This document shows, in pieces, positions 46,935-54,880 of a stretch of 59,411 bases of DNA. A program made the translations under genes and the position numbers. This stretch comes from Colwellia sp. E2M01 (GTDB lineage Bacteria > Pseudomonadota > Gammaproteobacteria > Enterobacterales > Alteromonadaceae), in contig NZ_JAHKPR010000023.1 in NCBI RefSeq assembly GCF_018860585.1, forward strand, positions 1 to 59,411. The letters are read 5' to 3'. The notes under the pieces were generated by a model, which saw only the letters and a program-made list of their open reading frames with translations, searched no databases and was not told where the DNA came from. Numbering within the stretch: the stretch's first letter is position 1; every line of letters starts with the position of its first letter.

Positions 46935-47828
46935 ATGAAAAAGCAATTAATCGTATCAAGCATTATTTTAGCATTAGCCACGGCACCTGTTATGGCTTCA
47001 TCAGCTATAGAAGACACAGATAATACCAGTGAAACCATTGGTTTTGGTACAGGAGCTATTATTGGCGGCTTAATTGCGGGACCAATTGGCGCTGTGGTTG
47101 CGGGCACTGTTGGCGTACTTATTGGCCAATCACATGACAGACAGGAATTGATTGAGCAAGCTGATGTTCGCTTAAAGCAAAATAACATAGCGATGCAATC
47201 TATAAATGATGAAAAGCACAATTTAGCGAGTTTATTAATGCAAAGTGAGCAAGAAAAACTGCAATTAAGTGAAGAGTTAGCATCAACAGAAAACAACTCA
47301 AATAATTTATTAAGCCAAGTTGAGCAATTAGAACAACTTAAATTAAACCTTAGGTTTGATGTCGACTCATCAAAAGTTGAATCTTTCTATGAGCCGCAAA
47401 TTAAACACTTAGCTATGTTGATGTTAGAAAACCCAGAGTTATCGGTGAACCTGTCAGGTTATAGCGACTCAAGTGGTAATTCGGCAAGTAATTTAGCACT
47501 GTCTGAGGCAAGAGTTGACTCAGTTAAATCTATGCTCGTTAAGTTAGGTGTTGATGAACAAACCATTTTTACCGAAGCATTTGGCGAGACTAACTCGTTG
47601 CAAGCTAACCGCACTAAAAGCAGTGACTTTAATGATCGCCGAGTTGATGTACAGATATTTGCCGCTGAGCAAGTTATTGAAGCAGAGCAAATGAATGAAA
47701 CGGCACAGGTAAACGACTTAACCCCGTTAACTGATGTAGAGCAACTTACTGAGGTAGAGCAATTCGCTGAAGTTGATCAAAACTTCGCCCACACACCTCA
47801 TAACGAGAAAATTGAAGCGTTGGAGTAA
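46935..47828 (+). CDS. pdsO: OmpA-family protein of the sortase system (PdsO)
   Basis: The 297-residue protein has a signal peptide (cleavage near MASSA), a glycine-zipper segment (GFGTGAIIGGLIAGPIGAVV, about 36-55), a coiled coil (about 80-130) and an OmpA-like peptidoglycan-binding domain (about 132-250; NLSGYSDSSGN and RVDSVKSMLVKLGV). The acidic C-tail contains imperfect VEQ/TEVEQ repeats. It matches PdsO (TIGR03789). AAAGGG precedes the ATG, and a hairpin terminator at 47859-47892 separates it from the sortase-target gene. Confidence 0.88.
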   Translation: MKKQLIVSSIILALATAPVMASSAIEDTDNTSETIGFGTGAIIGGLIAGPIGAVVAGTVGVLIGQSHDRQELIEQADVRLKQNNIAMQSINDEKHNLASLLMQSEQEKLQLSEELASTENNSNNLLSQVEQLEQLKLNLRFDVDSSKVESFYEPQIKHLAMLMLENPELSVNLSGYSDSSGNSASNLALSEARVDSVKSMLVKLGVDEQTIFTEAFGETNSLQANRTKSSDFNDRRVDVQIFAAEQVIEAEQMNETAQVNDLTPLTDVEQLTEVEQFAEVDQNFAHTPHNEKIEALE

Positions 47829-47858
47829 GGTAGATTTTACCCTCTTGTCGAGCTATCG

Positions 47859-47892
47859 CCACCTGATAGCTCGGCCTTTTTTATTTTATTAC
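47859..47892 (+). terminator. Terminator or attenuator after pdsO
   Basis: CGAGCTATC (47859-47867) and GATAGCTCG (47875-47883) form a perfect 9-bp stem with a 7-base loop and a T-run at 47887-47892. It lies inside the pds gene order, so partial read-through would set different levels of PdsO and the sortase target. Confidence 0.88.
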
Positions 47893-47933
47893 TTTTATTC
47901 CACTACCTTTTATTTTACGCAATGGAGAAAGGC

Positions 47934-50453
47934 ATGAAACTTAGCCCGACTTTTATCAATACCCTTATTATTTCTGGTGTGCTTATCATCAATGTCGCAG
48001 GTGCTTTTCTCAGTATGGAAAGTAACGCTGATGAAATGACTAACAACACGAATTTAGATCCTAGAGAAGTTAACCGCGACAGCGTGCAGGAAGTGATTTT
48101 AGATGAAGTTAGCTTAAACGATGTAAATAGCGGAACATTATTGTTTAAACAAAACGGCAAAGCCCAATTCTTACAAGCGCCACAACTTAAAACCGAGGTT
48201 GATATAACCATTAATGGCATTGTCGCTAACGTAAAAGTGAAACAAAAATTCACCAATACCAGTAATGAGTGGCAGCATGGCGTTTATGCTTTTCCTTTAC
48301 CTGATGATTCGGCTATTAATCAACTGACAATGCGTGTTGGTGAGCGGGTGATTATTGGTGAAATACAGGAAAAATCACAAGCGCGAAACACCTTTAATAA
48401 CGCTAAAAAGAGCGGTAAAAAAGCAGCATTGGTTGAACAACATCGACCTAATTTATTTACTACCAATATTGCTAACATCCCGCCTAATGAAACGGTGGAA
48501 GTTGAATTGGTTTACTTTCAGCAGGTAAGTTTTCAACAGGTGAGCTTTCAACAAGCAAGTGCTAATCAACAAGAGACTAACTTAGGCAATAACCTAGGTC
48601 GTAACCTAGACAATAAAGTAGGCGAATTTAGTTTACATTTTCCCATGGCGATAACACCGCGATACCAACCTAATCGTGCTGAGAACTTTACAAACTCGTC
48701 AAACACAACAAACACATCAAGAACTAGCTCAATACAAAAATCAGTAATTGATGATTCGTTACCGCAATTAAGTTTTCAAACCACGAAACAACAAGGGAAT
48801 AACCAAACTATTGATCTGTCGGTTAATCTTTTTTCAGGAGCAGAGCTTAGTCAACTGAATAGTATTAATCACTCGCTCATTTCCACAAATAAAGCCACAG
48901 GACACTATGCCCTTAAATTAACCAATCAACCAATGAATAAAGACTTTAAATTAGTTTGGCAATATCAACAGCAAGATCTACCGCAAGTGCTAAATTTTCA
49001 ACAAAGTTATCACGATAAAAACTATGGCTTATTAATGCTGTTACCGGGTAGCCTAGCCGGAACCCTGTCTGGGGCGGGCGCTTTGCCACAGGCGTCAGAT
49101 GTAACAAAGAACAAAGAAAAAGCATCGCGAGAATTAACCTTTATTTTAGATACATCGGGCTCTATGGCGGGCAATTCGTTAGCACAAGCTAAGCAAGCCT
49201 TTAAGTATGCGTTAAGTAGTTTACAAGCCCATGATAGCTTTCAGTTAATTGCTTTTAATTCATATCCTACGCAGCTTTTTTCTGCACCTGTTGCGGCGAG
49301 TAATCAAAATAAAGAGCAGGCGTGGCGTTTTGTCGCTGAGTTAAAAGCAACGGGGGGCACCGAGATTAAATCAGCGTTGGATTTAGCCTTAAAGCAAAAG
49401 GTAAGTGCTTACTATAAAACGCAAATACAAACAGGAATACAAACAGAGGAGCAGGCCAGTGATTTTTTAGCAAAAGAAACGCAAGAAAAAGATGTTGAGG
49501 ATAATAACAAGTTACAACAAATAGTTTTTTTAACAGATGGAGCCGTGGGGAATGAAGCAGAAATATTTATCGAGTTAGCTAAAAATATCGGCAATAAACG
49601 TTTATTCACTGTAGGGTTAGGCAGCGCCCCTAATCGCTTCTTTATGAAAAAGGCAGCGGAAATTGGTCGTGGCAGCTATCAATTTATTAGTAATCAAAGT
49701 GAGCTAGTAAAAGAAATGAACAGCCTTTTTACAAAATTGAGCCAACCCGTGCTGACAAATTTAGCCTTGAATATTGCGCAGGGTAATAACATTGCTAATC
49801 AAGGAGGTGTTAAACAGGGAAACATTAAGATTAATACCACGCCGAATCCTATTCCAGATGTTTATGCGGGGGAGCCGTTATTTTTAAGTTATCAGATGAC
49901 TGGTACTCAAAAGCTAGCAGATAATATAAACACAGAGGTGAGCGGTATATATCAGGGGAAACCTTGGTCTTTTTCTATTAATGACGCAATTGCTGATAAT
50001 ACTATTCAGAATGAAGAATTTAAAAGTTCAGCAAAACCTAAAGCAATCCCCCAAAAAGTACCTGCGCCAGATTTAGGTATAAGTTTGCAAGCAAACGCAA
50101 CTATTCCGCCATTAGCAACCTTATGGGCAAGACGTAAAATTGCCGATCACTTTCGTCAATTGATGTTATATAAAGAGCCTGAAGCGAAAGCCAATATCAT
50201 TGCATTGGCGCTTGAATATCATTTGATCACACCATTTACTAGCTTAGTAGCGGTTGAGCAAAAAATCTCACGTCCAGCTAACCAAACAGCAAAGGCTAAA
50301 CAGTTAACGAATACTTTACCGGCAGGGCAAAAATTGCCGTCAACAGCGCTTAACTGGCAATTGCAATTTAACGCGGCGATATGTTTATTACTCATGTCTG
50401 TCATCTCACTGATGTTACTTCCGGTAAGAGAAAAATCAGCGAAAAAAAGCTAA
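47934..50453 (+). CDS. VIT/VWA-domain sortase target protein
   Basis: This 839-residue protein is the dedicated substrate type TIGR03788. It has an N-terminal membrane/signal segment, a VIT domain (about 65-200; YAFPLPDDSAINQ), a VWA domain with MIDAS motif DTSGSMAGNS and LTDGAVGNE (about 400-590), and a C-terminal sorting signal. The signal is LPSTA 39 residues from the end, then a hydrophobic helix and a VREKSAKKS tail. A VSFQQ micro-repeat lies after the VIT domain. The start at 47934 has GGAG six bases before it; the frame also opens at 47922. It is probably anchored at the envelope by the following sortase. Confidence 0.9.
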   Translation: MKLSPTFINTLIISGVLIINVAGAFLSMESNADEMTNNTNLDPREVNRDSVQEVILDEVSLNDVNSGTLLFKQNGKAQFLQAPQLKTEVDITINGIVANVKVKQKFTNTSNEWQHGVYAFPLPDDSAINQLTMRVGERVIIGEIQEKSQARNTFNNAKKSGKKAALVEQHRPNLFTTNIANIPPNETVEVELVYFQQVSFQQVSFQQASANQQETNLGNNLGRNLDNKVGEFSLHFPMAITPRYQPNRAENFTNSSNTTNTSRTSSIQKSVIDDSLPQLSFQTTKQQGNNQTIDLSVNLFSGAELSQLNSINHSLISTNKATGHYALKLTNQPMNKDFKLVWQYQQQDLPQVLNFQQSYHDKNYGLLMLLPGSLAGTLSGAGALPQASDVTKNKEKASRELTFILDTSGSMAGNSLAQAKQAFKYALSSLQAHDSFQLIAFNSYPTQLFSAPVAASNQNKEQAWRFVAELKATGGTEIKSALDLALKQKVSAYYKTQIQTGIQTEEQASDFLAKETQEKDVEDNNKLQQIVFLTDGAVGNEAEIFIELAKNIGNKRLFTVGLGSAPNRFFMKKAAEIGRGSYQFISNQSELVKEMNSLFTKLSQPVLTNLALNIAQGNNIANQGGVKQGNIKINTTPNPIPDVYAGEPLFLSYQMTGTQKLADNINTEVSGIYQGKPWSFSINDAIADNTIQNEEFKSSAKPKAIPQKVPAPDLGISLQANATIPPLATLWARRKIADHFRQLMLYKEPEAKANIIALALEYHLITPFTSLVAVEQKISRPANQTAKAKQLTNTLPAGQKLPSTALNWQLQFNAAICLLLMSVISLMLLPVREKSAKKS

Positions 50454-50477
50454 GTCGAACACAGGGCGATAGTTGAT

Positions 50478-51095
50478 ATGAAACAAGTAAATCAGCCAAC
50501 AAAAGCGAGAATACTGTTAATAGGCTTAGTTATTCTCGCTTGTTTATTGTTGATCAAACCAAGTTACCTTTATGCTAAATCAGTACTTGCGCAACTGTTA
50601 CTTAATCATGCTTGGCAAAAGTCGTTAGTACAAAACGGTGATAATGATCATAAATACTTACCTTGGCAATGGGCGGATAGCTACCCCGTAGCCAAGTTAA
50701 GTTATATAAAAGGTAACGATCATTCAGTTAAGAATTGGATCATATTAGCGGGTATGACAGGGCGGTCTATGGCTTTTGCCCCTGCTTGGCTTGAAGACTC
50801 CGCAAAGCCTAATCAATATGGCAATACTGTTATCTCGGCACATAACGACAGCCACTTTGACGTATTAGAAAGTGCTGAGTTAGGTGATGAGTTGGTATTA
50901 GAAGATAGGCAAGGGAAGCAAATCACCTATCGCGTCGCAACAATTGAAATAGTGGCCGAACAAAATAGTGAACCTTATCTTTTTCAAGACGAAACTATGC
51001 TCACCCTCATTACTTGTTATCCTTTTACCACAACGAATACAGCGAAGAGTCAACGACTTGTTATTCAAGCCGTGGCGATAGAAACGGTTTTTTAA
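50478..51095 (+). CDS. Class GN sortase
   Basis: The 205-residue cysteine transpeptidase has an N-terminal membrane helix (about 12-26) and a sortase fold. Catalytic residues are His122 (ISAHND), Cys180 (LITCYPF) and Arg193 (SQRLVI). It matches the marine class GN sortases (TIGR03784), which have a single target encoded next door. It should cleave the LPSTA signal of the preceding protein. What the target is joined to in a Gram-negative envelope is unknown. It is the last gene of the pds locus, 24 bases downstream of the target gene. Confidence 0.92.
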   Translation: MKQVNQPTKARILLIGLVILACLLLIKPSYLYAKSVLAQLLLNHAWQKSLVQNGDNDHKYLPWQWADSYPVAKLSYIKGNDHSVKNWIILAGMTGRSMAFAPAWLEDSAKPNQYGNTVISAHNDSHFDVLESAELGDELVLEDRQGKQITYRVATIEIVAEQNSEPYLFQDETMLTLITCYPFTTTNTAKSQRLVIQAVAIETVF

Positions 51096-51119
51096 TAATA
51101 GCCTTAACAGGAACTTTAG

Positions 51120-51368
51120 GGTGGTAAACTTGCTAGTTATTATGAAAGTAATCAACAAATTCCAGAGCCTTTAGCGGTAATAAATATTAGTACAGAGCTA
51201 ACTGATGGTTCATTGATGTTTATTGATACAAATAATATGGCGCTTTCAGTGAAAACTAAAAAAGGTGAGCTTATTTTTATTCTGGCAGAAGATGATACAG
51301 ATAAAATTATTTGGAGTTGTGTTAATGGTGAAGATCTTACTCTGAGCAATTACCTCTATCACGCGTAG
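51120..51368 (+). pseudogene. Orphan reading-frame remnant, pilin-like C-terminus
   Basis: An 82-codon frame runs from just after a TAG (51117-51119) to TAG at 51366-51368, without an early ATG. Its middle and end (MALSVKTKKGELIFIL, IIWSCVNGEDLTLSNY) resemble the beta-sheet C-terminus of type IV pilin-like proteins, including a W-x-C element. No N-terminal pilin helix is present, so it is probably a truncated fragment. The assignment is uncertain and the frame may be non-coding. Confidence 0.33.
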
Positions 51369-51438
51369 ATATGTAAACCCAATAAAGCATTTTACACAGA
51401 GGGATTCTAAAACGAACACCTTCAAGTGGAGTAAATAT

Positions 51439-51508
51439 AAGTAGAGAAGAAGTCTCTACTTATTTAAGTCAACTACAGCTAGGGAGACTACTTACTCTTA
51501 GCTGTAGT
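51439..51508 (-). terminator. Two successive hairpins downstream of the outer-membrane protein gene
   Basis: AAGTAGAGA/TCTCTACTT (51439-51447, 51453-51461) and ACTACAGCTA/TAGCTGTAGT (51472-51481, 51499-51508) are perfect inverted repeats. They follow the stop of the minus-strand gene at 51525. T-rich tracts are weak, so termination is only probable. Confidence 0.5.
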
Positions 51509-51524
51509 TTAATAACTTTAAAAC

Positions 51525-52220
51525 TTAAAAGCGACCTGTTAAACCAACAGAAATAGTGTCATCATTCTCGTATGAAACATATTCTATATTTGCAGCGATT
51601 GCAGGTGTGAAAAAATGTTCAGCGTTAATGCCTACATTATAATCATCTTCTGTTTTAAGGCTTAAGCCAACACTTGATTGCGCTGTCCAGAAGTAGTCGG
51701 CAGCAGCAGTGAAATCACTATCTGCATTAAGGTATGACGCTTCTACATTAACAAATGCACCGTTACTTAATACAGCAATGTATTTAGTGTTAAGTGCTAA
51801 AGAGTCAGAAAATTCTTCATCAGAACCCGAAACTGATACTAACCAGTTTTGCGCGAAAAAGTAACCTACCTCACCTGTGAAGCCTGTATCGCTATCACCA
51901 CCGTCAACGTCAGTATAAGTAACATCTAAGCCTAAAAAGATATTTTCATGGTAGTAATCACCACCTAATGTTAGTGAGTAAGCGTCACCGTCATTGTTCG
52001 TGTAACCAAGAGATACATTATCGTTTCTGCCCATAAAAGCAGCTTCAGACCAAGCAGTGTTAGCTGTAGACACGTTGTTAAAATAATAAGTACCTACAAG
52101 GTTAGCTTCGTTGTAATTGTCAGCCGTTAGGTAGTCAAAATCAATTTGAGTATTGTAGTTGTTTGCTAATGCCGCAGAAGAAAGTAAAGATAAACCTAAG
52201 AATAATGCCGTTTTTTTCAT
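51525..52220 (-). CDS. Putative outer-membrane beta-barrel (porin-like) protein
   Basis: The 231-residue protein has a signal peptide (LLSSAALANNYN, cleavage near residue 19), alternating short strands with acidic Asp/Asn-rich turns, and a C-terminal phenylalanine (GLTGRF), as in small beta-barrels of marine gammaproteobacteria. The name 'putative porin' is a family label and transport is not shown. It is transcribed alone, with a GGATTTA-like region just upstream of the ATG on its strand. Confidence 0.78.
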   Translation of the reverse strand: MKKTALFLGLSLLSSAALANNYNTQIDFDYLTADNYNEANLVGTYYFNNVSTANTAWSEAAFMGRNDNVSLGYTNNDGDAYSLTLGGDYYHENIFLGLDVTYTDVDGGDSDTGFTGEVGYFFAQNWLVSVSGSDEEFSDSLALNTKYIAVLSNGAFVNVEASYLNADSDFTAAADYFWTAQSSVGLSLKTEDDYNVGINAEHFFTPAIAANIEYVSYENDDTISVGLTGRF

Positions 52221-52434
52221 TATATAAATCCTTTATATATTGTTAAATGTAAATATCGAGAAGAAATAAATTGAGATGGTATTAACGAAAGTCTAAAGCT
52301 AAATATTGCTTAATAATTTATACGTAAAATCCATTTCGAGCGCATTGTAAATGTTAATTTATTGTAGATCAAGTGGTAATACCTGTTAACTATATGTTTG
52401 ATTTTTGTGTTTTATTTTTGTGTTTGTTTAATGC

Positions 52435-53511
52435 TCAATTTAAAGCTATCAATAGCCGTTCACGCATTGAATTGGGTGTCATTCCCGTCCAGCGTTTAAA
52501 CGCCTTTCTAAAATTACTAACGTCAGTAAAATATAAAGCGTCTGCTATTTTTTCATTACTATCATGACAAATAATTAATTGGAAAATAGCCTGTTGGCTA
52601 CGAATATTATCAATAACGCCTTGGTAGTTTAAGGCGTGGCTAGCTAACTTTCGCTTTAACGTTGCACTACTGTAGCCGAAGTGTTGGGCACAGGACTCTT
52701 GTGATACATCGACTTTGGTTGCTATACATTGATTAATATAACGAATAAGTTGCTGGGTAAAGCTAATAGGGTATTGCTGGTTATTTAGTTGGGCGTCTTG
52801 CCGTAGTTGTTGTAGTGCTAAAAGTTTTAAACTTTTGGCACTGTCGTTAAATGGTAAGTAGAGCTTTTGGGAGTCAATGGTTACCATGCATATTTGTTGT
52901 TCAAATTTAATCGTTTTATGATTACTCATATTTAAGTGGGTATGATATTGCTCTATGTGTTCTACTTGAGGATAGTCAAGGTAAATATATAGTTCAGGTA
53001 GTTCACCACAACGATATTTAATAGCACCAAGTAGAGCGCTTAACATAAATTCAGTAATAAAGATTTGTTGATTATGTGATAATTTCCCCACCGCACTTTG
53101 AAAAAGCAGGTAACTTTTGCCGTTAAAGTTTTTTATCGTTAAGTTCATTAATGGAAAGCAGTCAAGTTGAAAGCATTGGCATAAACGTAACATGTCAGCC
53201 AAATGTCGGCAGTTCATGAATGCTTGACCGAGTAAACCTAACTGAGAAGGAAAGTAGCGGCGTCCTAATAAAAAACTAATTTCATTACCTTTGATTAACT
53301 TTGAACAGTTTTCTATTACCGTTAATAGCGTATTTGCAGAGCAGCTTAACGGCTTTTTGTTGACATTAACCTTAGTCAAATCATTGTAAAAAATCTTTGT
53401 ACCTTTAAGTAACTTGTCCGGATGTGCGCCACGTTGGTTCGCTAAATCTATAATACTCAATAGAAGTTGTTGAGTATTAAGGACTTCATCATGGCGATCA
53501 TAACCTTTCAT
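52435..53511 (-). CDS. AraC-family transcriptional regulator
   Basis: The 358-residue protein has an N-terminal arabinose-binding-like effector domain of the OruR/ToxT-like subgroup (about 20-215; GLLGQAFMNCRHLADMLRLCQCF) and a C-terminal double helix-turn-helix domain (about 255-355; HFGYSSATLKRKLASHALNYQGV and SNFRKAFKRWTGMTPNSMR). Its first base coincides with the last base of the GGDEF gene, so both are co-translated. It may link c-di-GMP signalling or the membrane sensor to transcription. Effector and targets are unknown. Confidence 0.9.
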   Translation of the reverse strand: MKGYDRHDEVLNTQQLLLSIIDLANQRGAHPDKLLKGTKIFYNDLTKVNVNKKPLSCSANTLLTVIENCSKLIKGNEISFLLGRRYFPSQLGLLGQAFMNCRHLADMLRLCQCFQLDCFPLMNLTIKNFNGKSYLLFQSAVGKLSHNQQIFITEFMLSALLGAIKYRCGELPELYIYLDYPQVEHIEQYHTHLNMSNHKTIKFEQQICMVTIDSQKLYLPFNDSAKSLKLLALQQLRQDAQLNNQQYPISFTQQLIRYINQCIATKVDVSQESCAQHFGYSSATLKRKLASHALNYQGVIDNIRSQQAIFQLIICHDSNEKIADALYFTDVSNFRKAFKRWTGMTPNSMRERLLIALN

Positions 53512-54446
53512 TAGGCAACCTGTTTACTAAGAGAACTATTGTTTTGCTGTTTAGTGACTTCCATCTTTAGGTTTAATTGCTCAATAATTTGGTAATTACT
53601 TTGTGTTCCGTCGAATTCTTTACTGCATAAAGTTATTTTTTGATAGTGAGTTTGTTGTTCGCTACCCACCTTAAAAGCTACGTTTGCTAAGCTATTTTCA
53701 ATATGCTCAGCAAACTTTCTGGCAACATCACTTGTAGCGTCGGGTAATAGAACAATAAAGCGATCACTGGCATAACGACAAGCCACGTCTTTGTCTCTAA
53801 TGTTCATGGTAATCACTTGCCCTATTTCGCGTAATAAATTATCTCCTTGTTGATGACCGTGTTGTCTGTTGAATTGATCAAACTGACAAATATCTATCAT
53901 CATTAAAGTAAAAGGCTTATGACTATTTTTACTGTATAACAATTGGTGTTTTATTTGTTGCTTCATGTATTTGGCACTATATAAACCAGTAATAAAATCA
54001 GTAAGGTTATGATCTCTATAAACTCTTTCAGTACGCCTTAATTGAGCATTTAGTGTCATTTGCTCTTGGTACCAGTGATATAAAGCAATGCTCATTATTA
54101 TCATACCAAATGGGGCTGGCATAGATTCAATTGCTGTTATCCAAGTGCCACTTTCAGGATAGATAATAAACTCGTCCATAAAATCTAAAAGCATAGAGAT
54201 ATTCATCAATAATAACCCTGAAAAAAGCCATCTTGTTACTTTGCCTCTGGGTCTGCTAATTAAAATAAAGGCGATCCAAACGAGAGTCATTAAAGTCATC
54301 CCCCCTTCGCCAAGTACATCAGCATAATCAAATTCAGCGCTTGGCTTTAAATCACCTAAAGTAAAAGTAGTTGTTATTACCGCAGCGAGTGTAAAGCATA
54401 AAATTATAAGTAAAGGAGAGTGATATTTTATAAAAGAGGTGTTCAT
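53511..54446 (-). CDS. Membrane GGDEF-domain protein with non-canonical active site
   Basis: The 311-residue protein has four to five N-terminal helices (about 10-125) and a C-terminal GGDEF fold (about 140-300; DHNLTDFITGLYSAKYM, QHGHQQGDNLL). The signature loop reads ASDRF (226-230) instead of GGDEF, replacing the metal-binding glutamate by arginine, so diguanylate cyclase activity is doubtful. It could act as a receptor or regulatory domain. It is first in a two-gene operon with the AraC regulator and divergent from a TonB receptor gene. Upstream, TGTCATA half-sites lie on its own strand. Confidence 0.87.
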   Translation of the reverse strand: MNTSFIKYHSPLLIILCFTLAAVITTTFTLGDLKPSAEFDYADVLGEGGMTLMTLVWIAFILISRPRGKVTRWLFSGLLLMNISMLLDFMDEFIIYPESGTWITAIESMPAPFGMIIMSIALYHWYQEQMTLNAQLRRTERVYRDHNLTDFITGLYSAKYMKQQIKHQLLYSKNSHKPFTLMMIDICQFDQFNRQHGHQQGDNLLREIGQVITMNIRDKDVACRYASDRFIVLLPDATSDVARKFAEHIENSLANVAFKVGSEQQTHYQKITLCSKEFDGTQSNYQIIEQLNLKMEVTKQQNNSSLSKQVA

Positions 54447-54570
54447 GGTAAGTCCTATTTTCTTGATAAAGTATGCTTGCTAAAACCCGGCTGTTAAGAG
54501 CACCTTGCTTGTTTATATTGAGTCATGTGCTTTATTTGGATGCAGTATGATAAAGCTAAAATTTACAGCA

Positions 54571-54815
54571 AGGTGATATTAGCTCACCTATATGACAGTT
54601 TTTTTATCTCAAGCATATAATTCCTCATTATTCTTAACTAGAAATGAGTTGGTCTTATGAAAAACCTTAATCCTTGTTAAAAATAAGGGGGTCAAATTAG
54701 CTCACCATTTATGACAAACTACAAAAAAATGCTTGTTAACTGTTTATTATCAGCCTTGTTAGTCTTGTTGAGTTATCTATTAAAAATTCTTGTCATTGTG
54801 TTGTCATATTAGCTC
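54571..54815. repeat. Repeated ATTAGCTC / TGTCATA motif family in divergent gap
   Basis: ATTAGCTCACC followed by TATGACA appears at 54578-54597 and, with one extra base, at 54696-54716. A third ATTAGCTC (54808-54815) directly follows TGTCAT at 54802-54807, with the TGTCAT part now on the plus strand. The copies suggest a regulator that serves both divergent genes. Confidence 0.5.
54790..54807 (+). promoter_or_regulatory. Pho-box-like site upstream of the second TonB receptor
   Basis: TTGTCAT-TGTG-TTGTCAT has the exact 7+4+7 layout of an E. coli-type Pho box (CTGTCAT, 4 bases, CTGTCAT). It lies about 74-91 bases before the receptor ATG. PhoB binding is inferred from the motif only. Confidence 0.6.
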
Positions 54816-54838
54816 TTTACTTTAGCATCCAACTTAAT

Positions 54839-54861
54839 TTGCACAGACGTCCTGTGTGCAA
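54839..54861 (+). promoter_or_regulatory. Palindrome in the leader of the TonB receptor gene
   Basis: TTGCACA (54839-54845) and TGTGCAA (54855-54861) are perfect 7-bp arms with a 9-base spacer, just before the start codon. Related TGTGCA palindromes lie after the gene at 57763-57799. It may be an operator or an RNA hairpin. Confidence 0.45.
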
Positions 54862-54880
54862 CATATAAACCTAAAAAATA

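Noticed and set aside
53511..54446. Active diguanylate cyclase
   Set aside because: The GGDEF loop is ASDRF, lacking the metal-binding glutamate, so activity should not be assumed.
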